Shown piece after piece: positions 1 through 7,388 of a stretch of 15,760 bases of DNA. The position numbers and the translations under genes were made by a program. The notes under the pieces were generated by a model, which was given only the letters and a program-made list of their open reading frames with translations, did not search any database and was not told where the DNA came from. The DNA is from Singulisphaera sp. GP187 (GTDB lineage: Bacteria; Pseudomonadota; Gammaproteobacteria; Burkholderiales; Burkholderiaceae_C). Every line of letters begins with the position of its first letter. Position 1 is the stretch's first letter. The stretch spans positions 1 to 15,760 of the forward strand of contig CALPYQ020000004.1 in the NCBI GenBank assembly GCA_943327965.2, given 5' to 3'.

Positions 1-61
1 CACGCCGCTGCGCATTGAAATGAAGACCTCGCAAAACCCCTTTGCGGATAAAGACGCTTGA
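1..61 (+). CDS. der: Der (EngA) ribosome-assembly GTPase, C-terminal end only
   Basis: Only the last 19 residues are present, reading TPLRIEMKTSQNPFADKDA and then TGA at 59-61; the gene starts outside the window. Der is a double-domain GTPase needed for maturation of the 50S ribosomal subunit, and its C-terminal KH-like domain ends in this kind of sequence (PLRIEM..., then NPF) in betaproteobacteria. Position directly upstream of hfq on the same strand is the usual arrangement in this group and supports the call. No GTPase motif is visible because of the truncation, so the identification rests on the tail sequence and the neighbourhood. Confidence 0.8.
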   Translation, partial: TPLRIEMKTSQNPFADKDA

Positions 62-84
62 TGGGTGGGGGATTTTCACGCACT

Positions 85-112
85 CTTGAGGTCAATCCAC
101 AGGCCCCTGTGG
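85..112 (+). promoter_or_regulatory. Candidate heat-shock-type promoter with inverted repeat in the der-hfq gap
   Basis: The 95-base gap between der and hfq contains CTTGAGG at 85-91 and, after 12 bases, CCCCTGTG at 104-111. The first box and the spacing resemble sigma-32 promoters (CTTGAAA, about 12-15 bases, CCCCATNT), but the second box matches only its CCCC half. The same stretch contains an inverted repeat, CCACAGG (97-103) and CCTGTGG (106-112), which could instead form a stem with a four-base GCCC loop. No T-run follows, so it is not a good intrinsic terminator. Function is inferred. Confidence 0.3.
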
Positions 113-156
113 TAAGGTCAAACTCTTAACAACTTCATTTGAACACGGAGCATATC

Positions 157-408
157 GTGAGCAACAAAGGCCAACTCTTGCAAGATCCCTTTCTCAATGC
201 CTTGCGCAGAGAACATGTCCCTGTCTCTATTTATCTGGTCAACGGCATCAAGCTGCAAGGCCAGATTGAATCCTTTGATCAATACGTCGTCCTTTTGCGA
301 AATACTGTGACGCAAATGGTTTACAAACACGCCATCTCGACCATCGTGCCGGGACGCGCCGTGAATTTGAATCCGTCTGACGCGACCGAAGACGCTCTGG
401 CGACCTGA
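157..408 (+). CDS. hfq: Hfq RNA chaperone
   Basis: Hfq is the hexameric Sm-like protein that pairs small regulatory RNAs with mRNAs and affects mRNA stability and translation in the cytoplasm. The 83-residue product is nearly collinear with E. coli Hfq over the core: [14 protein letters not shown] (proximal-face Q and D plus basic rim), [20 protein letters not shown] (Sm1) and [10 protein letters not shown] (Sm2, with the Y-K-H RNA-contact residues). The C-terminal tail after the core is short and acidic ([12 protein letters not shown]), as in many betaproteobacteria, and lacks the long E. coli tail. I chose the GTG at 157 because GGAG lies at 147-150 with six bases of spacing and it gives the family start MSNKGQLLQ; the TTG at 139 would add six non-family residues. 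hflX follows with no gap. Confidence 0.96.
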   Translation: MSNKGQLLQDPFLNALRREHVPVSIYLVNGIKLQGQIESFDQYVVLLRNTVTQMVYKHAISTIVPGRAVNLNPSDATEDALAT

Positions 409-1587
409 TTGTCTGATACCGCGGTGAAAGACACAGCGCCGGCCTTGTTGGTCGGCTTTGATTTTGGGTCGCCTCATTTTGATGGCGAACTCCAAGAATT
501 GGGTCTGCTGGCCGAAACCGCGGGCCTTCGCCCCGTGGCCCGCATGACCTGCAAACGCCGCGCTCCGGATGCGGCTTTGTTTGTCGGCAGCGGTAAAGCC
601 GATGAAATCAAATTCATGGCCGAGCAATTGGGTGCTCAAGAGGTTCTCTTTGACCAGTCCCTCAGTCCTGCACAGCAGCGCAATCTGGAACGACACCTGG
701 GTTTGCCTGTCAACGACCGAACCTTGCTCATCTTAGAAATCTTTGCACAAAGAGCTCGCAGTCATGAGGGGAAATTGCAAGTAGAACTGGCTCGATTGCA
801 ATACCTCAGCACCCGATTGGTCCGCCGTTGGTCTCACTTAGAGCGGCAGCAGGGCGGTATTGGCATGCGCGGCGGCCCGGGTGAAACCCAAATCGAACTA
901 GACAAACGCATGATTGGCGACGCCATCAAGCGCACCAAAGAGCGGCTGGTTAAGGTTAAAAAACAACGCTCAACCCAGAGACGCCAAAGAGACCGCCGTC
1001 AGTCTTTCAATGTTTCATTGGTCGGCTACACCAATGCCGGCAAATCCACGTTGTTCAATGCATTGGTTAAAGCACGGGCCTATGCTGCCGATCAATTGTT
1101 TGCCACTTTGGATACCACCACCCGGCAGCTTTATTTGGGTGAAGCGGGCCGGTCAGCTTCAATTTCAGACACGGTTGGTTTTATTCGTGACCTTCCACAC
1201 GGCTTGATCGATGCATTTCAAGCCACATTGCAAGAGGCCGCTGATGCCGATTTGCTGCTCCATGTGGTCGACGCCTCCAATGTCAATTTCCCTGAGCAAA
1301 TGACCGAGGTCAAGCGGGTGCTCCATGAAATTGGCGCTGATTCAGTACCTCAGTGGTTAATTTTCAACAAAATAGACAACCTGCCTGAAGAACGCCAACC
1401 CATCATTTTTCAAGACCAGTATGAGGTTGATGGTGTGGCACTTGAGCGTATATTTTTAAGCGCTCAGACTGGTCAGGGGCTTTCAGCATTGAGGCAAATG
1501 TTGGCCGAAGAAGTTTTGAAAACTTTGCCTGAGGGCAAACCGCAACACGATCCTCGTTTTGACCTTGATAATTACGGGGAAAATTAA
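409..1587 (+). CDS. hflX: HflX ribosome-associated GTPase
   Basis: HflX binds the 50S subunit and splits stalled or hibernating 70S ribosomes, notably under heat stress. The 392-residue product has the N-terminal HflX domain with the glycine-rich linker motif GGIGMRGGPGETQIE (149-163) and a basic helical region (about 165-197). The GTPase domain follows: G1 GYTNAGKST (206-214), a threonine-rich switch I (DTTTRQ, 235-240), G3 DTVG (254-257) and G4 NKID (320-323). The start is a TTG placed immediately after the hfq stop, with no clear ribosome binding site, which suggests translation coupled to hfq; GTG at 424 is an alternative that shortens the protein by five residues. The hfq-hflX-hflK-hflC order is shared with many proteobacteria. 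Family assignment is secure; the exact start is less so. Confidence 0.95.
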   Translation: MSDTAVKDTAPALLVGFDFGSPHFDGELQELGLLAETAGLRPVARMTCKRRAPDAALFVGSGKADEIKFMAEQLGAQEVLFDQSLSPAQQRNLERHLGLPVNDRTLLILEIFAQRARSHEGKLQVELARLQYLSTRLVRRWSHLERQQGGIGMRGGPGETQIELDKRMIGDAIKRTKERLVKVKKQRSTQRRQRDRRQSFNVSLVGYTNAGKSTLFNALVKARAYAADQLFATLDTTTRQLYLGEAGRSASISDTVGFIRDLPHGLIDAFQATLQEAADADLLLHVVDASNVNFPEQMTEVKRVLHEIGADSVPQWLIFNKIDNLPEERQPIIFQDQYEVDGVALERIFLSAQTGQGLSALRQMLAEEVLKTLPEGKPQHDPRFDLDNYGEN

Positions 1588-1657
1588 GTGCCAGTGTCCA
1601 ATTTTGCAGCAGGATTGTGCACAATGACAACAAGCAAATAATTAGCTAAGAAAAATA
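1588..1657 (+). promoter_or_regulatory. hflX-hflK gap with 12-base palindrome and weak promoter-like elements
   Basis: This 70-base gap is the largest within the hfq-hflC run. It contains a perfect palindrome ATTGTGCACAAT at 1614-1625, a possible operator. AATAAT at 1637-1642 resembles a -10 box (five of six), but the best upstream partner, TTGTGC at 1615-1620, matches a -35 box only in its first three bases. The gap also carries a 17-codon open frame starting with GTG right after the hflX stop (1588-1641), without its own ribosome binding site. An internal promoter for hflKC is possible but not shown. Confidence 0.25.
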
Positions 1658-3073
1658 ATGAACCTCAATCTTCGAGCCTTCTATGGTTACGTCCTTCCAC
1701 AACGGATTCGTGGCATGTTCAACCTGAACGATCCTCGCTGGGGACGTAGCGACGATAAACCATCGTCAGATGGTCCAGACAATGCGTCTTCAGGCAACCC
1801 TTCCGGATCAAACCCCTCCGGATCTAATACACCTCAACAGCCTTCTCAGCCTAACGGTCAGCAAAACAATCAACGACCTGGCCAGCCTTCAGGCCCTCCT
1901 GACTTAGACGAGTTGTGGCGCGATCTGAACCGTAAATTGGCTCAGTTTTTAGGTGGTAAAAATGGCGGTCCACCGCATAAAGGCCCACCCAACGGATCTG
2001 GCTCTTTTAATGGTTTACCTCCTGTCTTTAGAAATTTGGGGATTGGCGTCATTGTGGGTGCCTTCGCACTCATTTGGCTCGGCACAGGCTTTTTCATTGT
2101 TCAAGAGGGACAACAAGCCGTGATCACCCAATTTGGCAAATACAAATCGACAGTGGGTGCCGGTTTCAATTGGCGCTTGCCTTACCCCATCCAAAAACAC
2201 GAACTGGTTTTTGTGACACAAATCCGATCTGTTGACATTGGTCGCGACAACGTCATCAAAGCTACAGGTTTGCGTGAGTCTGCCATGCTCACGGAAGATG
2301 AAAACATTGTTGAAATCAAGTTTGCTGTTCAGTACCGCTTGAACGATGCACGTGCTTATTTGTTTGAAAGCAAAAACCCTACCGAGGCCGTTATTCAAGC
2401 AGCCGAAACCGCAGTTCGTGAAGTGGTCGGGAAAATGAAGATGGATTCTGCATTGGCCGAAGAGCGGGACCAGATTGCGCCTCGTGTACGCGCTCTGATG
2501 CAAAACATTTTGGACCGATACAAGGTTGGCATCGAAGTGGTTGGTATCAACTTGCAACAGGGTGGCGTCAGACCCCCCGAACAAGTTCAAGCCGCCTTTG
2601 ACGATGTGCTTAAAGCAGGTCAAGAAAGAGAACGCGCTAAAAATGAAGCCCAGGCGTATGCCAACGATGTGGTGCCTCGCGCCGTCGGTGCTGCGTCACG
2701 TTTGAAGGAAGAATCTCAGGCTTACCGCGAACGCATCGTGGCGCAGGCTGAAGGTGACTCACAACGTTTCAAAGCCATCTTGCCTGAATACCAAAAAGCA
2801 CCCCAGGTCACACGCGATCGCATGTACTTGGATGCCATGCAACAAATTTACACCAACGTCACCAAGGTGGTGGTTGACAGTAAACAGGGTTCCAACTTGA
2901 TGTACCTACCTTTGGACAAATTGATGCAAATGACTTCGGGTTCAGCGCCTGCCATTGCACCTGCCCAAGAGCCATCCAATGCCTCAGCACCCACATCCGC
3001 CAGCACCAATGGCGCAACCCCTGATCCTAGATCGCGTGAAAGCCTCCGCTCACGTGACCGTGATGCTCGTTAA
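1658..3073 (+). CDS. hflK: HflK, FtsH-associated SPFH membrane protein
   Basis: HflK pairs with HflC to form a large membrane-anchored, periplasm-facing assembly around the FtsH protease and restrains its degradation of membrane proteins. The 471-residue product has a Gly/Pro/Asn/Ser-rich cytoplasmic N-terminus (about 31-122), including the family motif PPDLDELWRDLNRKL (80-94). One transmembrane helix follows (about 127-149), then an SPFH/band-7 domain from about 150 (FIVQEGQQAVITQFGKY) and an Ala/Glu-rich coiled-coil region (REEA-type, around 300-370). The tail is Ala/Pro/Ser-rich and ends in alternating Arg and Asp. The ATG at 1658 gives the longest product, but its ribosome binding site is weak; ATG at 1715, giving MFNLNDPRWGR, is a credible alternative start. 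The stop is 12 bases before hflC and both genes are surely cotranscribed. Confidence 0.93.
   Translation: MNLNLRAFYGYVLPQRIRGMFNLNDPRWGRSDDKPSSDGPDNASSGNPSGSNPSGSNTPQQPSQPNGQQNNQRPGQPSGPPDLDELWRDLNRKLAQFLGGKNGGPPHKGPPNGSGSFNGLPPVFRNLGIGVIVGAFALIWLGTGFFIVQEGQQAVITQFGKYKSTVGAGFNWRLPYPIQKHELVFVTQIRSVDIGRDNVIKATGLRESAMLTEDENIVEIKFAVQYRLNDARAYLFESKNPTEAVIQAAETAVREVVGKMKMDSALAEERDQIAPRVRALMQNILDRYKVGIEVVGINLQQGGVRPPEQVQAAFDDVLKAGQERERAKNEAQAYANDVVPRAVGAASRLKEESQAYRERIVAQAEGDSQRFKAILPEYQKAPQVTRDRMYLDAMQQIYTNVTKVVVDSKQGSNLMYLPLDKLMQMTSGSAPAIAPAQEPSNASAPTSASTNGATPDPRSRESLRSRDRDAR
1796..1825 (+). repeat. Two tandem 15-base units in hflK
   Basis: Two adjacent copies of AACCCYTCCGGATCW (1796-1810 and 1811-1825) encode two NPSGS pentapeptides in the flexible N-terminal linker of HflK (residues 47-56). 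The copies differ at two bases. The repeat is in frame, so slippage would change linker length without breaking the gene. Confidence 0.6.
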
Positions 3074-3078
3074 GGAAG
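3072..3078 (+). promoter_or_regulatory. hflC ribosome binding site
   Basis: AAGGAAG at 3072-3078 overlaps the hflK stop codon and lies seven bases upstream of the hflC ATG at 3086. It is one of the clearest Shine-Dalgarno sequences in the run and fixes the hflC start. Confidence 0.7.
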
Positions 3079-3085
3079 TCTCAAA

Positions 3086-4003
3086 ATGAATCGAATTGGA
3101 ATTTGGGCTTCATCCCTTTTATTGTTGTTGGCACTGGCCAGCAGCATGTTGTTTGTTGTCGATCAACGACAGTTTGGTGTTGTTTACGCCTTGGGACAAA
3201 TCAAAGAGGTCATCACTGAACCTGGCTTGAACATCAAGTTACCGCCACCTTTGCAAAATGTCACTTACATCGATAAGCGACTCCTGACCTTGGACAGCCC
3301 CGACACAGAACCCATGTTGACGGCTGAAAAACAACGTGTGGTCATTGACTGGTATGTCCGTTGGCGCATCACCGATCCCATGGCCTACATTCGAAATGTT
3401 GGTTTGGATGAAAAGGCTGGTGCCAATCAACTCAACCGAGTTGTACGAAATGCGTTCCAAGAAGAAATCAACAAACGCACTGTGAAAGACTTGCTGTCTT
3501 TAAGCCGCGATGTTTTGATGAACGATGTCAAACGCGAGGTCCTCGAAAAAGTCCGCGGTGACAAGCCTTGGGGCGTTGATGTCGTTGACGTTCGAATTAC
3601 CCGCGCGGACTACGTTGATGCCATCACCGAATCGGTTTACCGCCGCATGGAAGCAGAGCGCAAACGTGTCGCCAATGAACTTCGTTCAACAGGTGCCGCT
3701 GAAGGCGAAAAGATTCGGGCTGACGCCGATCGTCAGCGCGAGGTGACCATCGCCAATGCATACCGCGAAGCTCAAAAAATCAAAGGGCAGGGCGATTCAC
3801 AAGCTGCCAGAATTTACAACGAATCTTTTGGGCGTGATCCTCAGTTTGCCCAGTTCTACAGAAGCCTCGATGCCTACAAAGCCAGTTTCGCCAAGAAGAG
3901 CGATGTCATGGTTTTGGACCCCAGTGGCAGCGATTTTTTCAGAACCATGCGAGGAACCACAGCGCCTGCAGCTGCACCAGCGCCACAGCAGCCTAAGAAA
4001 TAA
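3086..4003 (+). CDS. hflC: HflC, FtsH-associated SPFH membrane protein
   Basis: HflC is the partner of HflK in the membrane assembly that controls FtsH. The 305-residue product starts with an N-terminal membrane anchor (about 4-25, leucine-rich), followed directly by the SPFH domain start VVDQRQFGVVYALGQIKEV and then conserved stretches such as LDSPDTEPMLTAEKQRV and IDWYVRWRI. A charged Glu/Arg/Ala helix (about 185-250, including RRMEAERKRVANELRSTG) is the coiled-coil part. The C-terminus is Ala/Pro-rich (TTAPAAAPAPQQPKK). Length and layout match the family. Start at the ATG 3086 is set by AAGGAAG seven bases upstream. The gene stops directly at the start codon of the next gene, a DUF2065 protein, as seen beside hflC in E. 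coli (yjeT). Confidence 0.95.
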   Translation: MNRIGIWASSLLLLLALASSMLFVVDQRQFGVVYALGQIKEVITEPGLNIKLPPPLQNVTYIDKRLLTLDSPDTEPMLTAEKQRVVIDWYVRWRITDPMAYIRNVGLDEKAGANQLNRVVRNAFQEEINKRTVKDLLSLSRDVLMNDVKREVLEKVRGDKPWGVDVVDVRITRADYVDAITESVYRRMEAERKRVANELRSTGAAEGEKIRADADRQREVTIANAYREAQKIKGQGDSQAARIYNESFGRDPQFAQFYRSLDAYKASFAKKSDVMVLDPSGSDFFRTMRGTTAPAAAPAPQQPKK

Positions 4004-4195
4004 GTGTCTTTTTGGGATTCTTTACTGGCTGCCATCGCCTTGGTTTTAATTCTTGAGGGGCTTTTGCCCCTCATTTCGCCCACCAAGTGGCGTGAAATGT
4101 TTGCCCAGTTGTTGCAGCTTCAGGATGGTCAAATCCGATTTTTCGGTCTTGGCACTGTTTTGTTAGGCTTCTTTCTTTTGCTTTGGCTTATTTAA
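4004..4195 (+). CDS. DUF2065 small membrane protein (YjeT-like)
   Basis: This 63-residue product has two hydrophobic segments: about 5-24 (LLAAIALVLILEGLLPLISP) and about 46-63 (FFGLGTVLLGFFLLLWLI). A short polar loop with KWREMFAQLLQLQDGQIR lies between them. The pattern LALVLxLEGL...P near the N-terminus, the KWR/AWK loop and the RxxGLG second helix match the DUF2065 family (E. coli YjeT), which sits after hflC in many proteobacteria. Function is unknown; the position suggests a link to HflKC/FtsH, which is inference. It starts with GTG in direct contact with the hflC stop (TAA then GTG) and has only a weak ribosome binding site, so it is probably translated by coupling to hflC. Confidence 0.85.
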   Translation: MSFWDSLLAAIALVLILEGLLPLISPTKWREMFAQLLQLQDGQIRFFGLGTVLLGFFLLLWLI

Positions 4196-4244
4196 ACCTG
4201 TTTGAACCGGTAAAATCCCTGTTTTAACAGCACCCTTTATTGCC
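4196..4244 (+). other. Short gap before hisZ with an imperfect inverted repeat
   Basis: The 49 bases hold CTGTT (4219-4223) and AACAG (4226-4230) as a short inverted repeat, and TTGAAC and TAAAAT elements that are too close together (4202-4207 and 4211-4216) to form a standard promoter. There is no clear ribosome binding site for hisZ here. I see no riboswitch or attenuator. Confidence 0.25.
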
Positions 4245-5411
4245 ATGTCCGCTTGGGTCCTACCGGATCACATCGCCGATGTCTTGCCCTCTGAAGCAAG
4301 GCATATCGAAGAACTCCGAAGATTGCTTTTAGACACTGCTCGCAGCTATGGCTTTGAGTTGGTGTCACCCCCGTTGCTTGAACACATCGAGTCTTTATTG
4401 ACTGGAACTGGCAAGGCCCTCGATTTGCAAACTTTCAAGTTGGTTGACCAACTCTCTGGTCGCATGATGGGTTTGCGTGCAGACACTACCCCCCAAGTGG
4501 CCCGAATTGACGCTCATTTGCTAAACCGCAAGGGTGTTACACGCCTTTGTTATTGCGGTCCTGTATTGCACACACGTCCTGACAGACCGCATGCAACGCG
4601 TGAGCCCCTTCAGCTTGGCGCAGAAATTTATGGCCACGCCGGCTTAGAGGCCGATCTAGAAGTTTTACAACTGGCCCTAGACAGCTTGCAATCTGCCCAA
4701 ATTGGTGAAGTTTTGGTTGATTTGGCAGATGCAAGAATTGTGAGCGCATTGCTTGAAGGCCTGTCACTTTCTGAAATCACGCGCGGCGAAGTCTATGCGG
4801 CCTTGGCTTCTAAAAATAGATCGCTTTTGGCTGAACTGGTTCAGAATTTTCCATCTGAAATTCAGACCGGTTTGCTAAGTTTGATTGACTTGTTTGGCGA
4901 TGTTTCAGTGCTGACCAAAGCCCTGAAAATTCTTCCAGCAAAACCACAGATCAAGCTGGCCATTGAACAACTGAAGTGGTTGAGCGATCAACTGCCACAA
5001 GTCACTTTCCAATTTGATTTGGCCGATGCACGCGGTTATGCCTACTACAGCGGCTTGCGCTTTGCCATTTATGCCAAGGGTGCCAGCGACGCAGTCATTC
5101 GTGGCGGTCGTTACGATGGCGTTGGCGCTGTATTTGGTCACGAAATTCGTCGCGATCGGCCCGCAGTAGGATTCAGCCTTGACCTCAAGCAGTGGGTCGG
5201 GATTGTTCCAGCCCTGACATTGAAGGCGGCAATCCGTGCCCCTTGGGGAACTTCAACCGATTTACGAAATGCCATTACCAAGCTTCGTCAACAGGGAGAA
5301 ACCGTGGTCTGCATCCTGCCTGGCCACAACAGTGAAATCGATGAATTCCAATGCGATCGCGAGCTCTTAGAGATTGCAGGGCAGTGGGTTGTCAAAGTTA
5401 TTGAAAAATAA
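4245..5411 (+). CDS. hisZ: HisZ, ATP phosphoribosyltransferase regulatory subunit
   Basis: HisZ is a histidyl-tRNA synthetase-like protein without charging activity. It assembles with the short form of HisG to make an active, histidine-regulated ATP phosphoribosyltransferase, the first step of histidine synthesis. The 388-residue product shows the class II synthetase-like fold: [15 protein letters not shown] at the start, [18 protein letters not shown] (76-93, motif 2-like), [11 protein letters not shown] (121-131), then [30 protein letters not shown] (286-298) and PAVGFSLDL (306-314). It lacks the C-terminal anticodon-binding domain of true HisRS and is the expected HisZ length. The start is ATG 4245, with a poor ribosome binding site. 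purA follows after six bases. No hisG is present here, so the catalytic partner must be encoded elsewhere. Confidence 0.93.
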   Translation: MSAWVLPDHIADVLPSEARHIEELRRLLLDTARSYGFELVSPPLLEHIESLLTGTGKALDLQTFKLVDQLSGRMMGLRADTTPQVARIDAHLLNRKGVTRLCYCGPVLHTRPDRPHATREPLQLGAEIYGHAGLEADLEVLQLALDSLQSAQIGEVLVDLADARIVSALLEGLSLSEITRGEVYAALASKNRSLLAELVQNFPSEIQTGLLSLIDLFGDVSVLTKALKILPAKPQIKLAIEQLKWLSDQLPQVTFQFDLADARGYAYYSGLRFAIYAKGASDAVIRGGRYDGVGAVFGHEIRRDRPAVGFSLDLKQWVGIVPALTLKAAIRAPWGTSTDLRNAITKLRQQGETVVCILPGHNSEIDEFQCDRELLEIAGQWVVKVIEK

Positions 5412-6797
<1,386 letters not shown>

Positions 6798-6809
6798 CTT
6801 TGACTTCAA

Positions 6810-6824
6810 TGCACCCTGGGTGCA
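6810..6824 (+). promoter_or_regulatory. 15-base inverted repeat between purA and the phosphoribosyltransferase gene
   Basis: TGCACCC (6810-6816) and GGGTGCA (6818-6824) are perfect inverted arms around a single T. The site lies 12 bases after the purA stop and 24 bases before the next ATG. It may be an operator half-site pair, or as RNA a short stem with a five-base loop. No T-run follows, so a terminator is unlikely. It does not resemble the E. coli PurR box. Confidence 0.35.
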
Positions 6825-6848
6825 GAAACATTAACTTGGAGAATCCCC

Positions 6849-7373
6849 ATGCTGACTGAAGACGGCAAACACCTGTACGTAAGCTACGACGAGTATCACA
6901 ACCTCATTGAGAAATTAGCCTTGAAGGTTTACCAATCGGGTTGGGAGTTCGACACCATTCTTTGCTTGGCGCGTGGCGGCATGCGTCCTGGCGACATTTT
7001 GTCGCGCATCTTTGACAAGCCTTTGGCCATCATGTCCACCAGCTCTTACCGCGCTGACGCCGGTACAGTGCAAGGCCATTTGGACATTGCACGCTTTATC
7101 ACCACACCCAAAGGTGAAATTGCGGGTCGCGTTTTGCTGGTCGACGACTTGGCAGATTCTGGTCACACCTTGAATGCAGTGGTCAATATGTTGAAAACCA
7201 ACTACAAACCGATTACTGAACTGCGGAGTGCTGTCATCTGGACCAAGGGTGTGTCTGGGTTCCAGCCCGATTACTCGGTGGACTACTTGCCCACCAACCC
7301 CTGGATTCACCAACCTTTTGAAGGTTACGACAGCTTGAATCCCGAAAAATTGATGGAAAAGTGGAAAGTCTAA
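6849..7373 (+). CDS. Purine-type phosphoribosyltransferase (xanthine/guanine-like)
   Basis: This 174-residue type I phosphoribosyltransferase carries the PRPP-binding motif VLLVDDLADSGHTL (95-108), where the paired acidic residues and the following loop hold PRPP. It also has an ARGG segment (41-44), which binds pyrophosphate, and SSYR (65-68). The C-terminal PTNPWIHQPFE (148-158) resembles the hood of E. coli Gpt, whose WIEQPW segment contacts the base. This favours salvage of xanthine, guanine or hypoxanthine with PRPP, although the exact base cannot be read from sequence. ATG 6849 has GGAG at 6838-6841 with seven bases of spacing. It lies 51 bases after purA and 15 bases before a cystathionine lyase-like gene. 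The neighbouring purA supports a purine role. Confidence 0.85.
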   Translation: MLTEDGKHLYVSYDEYHNLIEKLALKVYQSGWEFDTILCLARGGMRPGDILSRIFDKPLAIMSTSSYRADAGTVQGHLDIARFITTPKGEIAGRVLLVDDLADSGHTLNAVVNMLKTNYKPITELRSAVIWTKGVSGFQPDYSVDYLPTNPWIHQPFEGYDSLNPEKLMEKWKV

Positions 7374-7388
7374 AGGTAGGATTGTGGG

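Noticed and set aside
118..696. 192-codon open frame on the - strand opposite hfq and hflX
   Set aside because: It lies wholly opposite two well-recognised genes, has no family-like motif and is best explained by codon bias of the genes on the + strand.
2015..2623. 202-codon open frame on the - strand opposite hflK
   Set aside because: It runs antisense to the SPFH domain coding region and its product is rich in Asn, Phe and Cys without a recognisable domain.
6809..6859. 16-codon frame from ATG 6809 running into the phosphoribosyltransferase start
   Set aside because: It has no ribosome binding site, and its first bases belong to the inverted repeat; nothing indicates a leader peptide.
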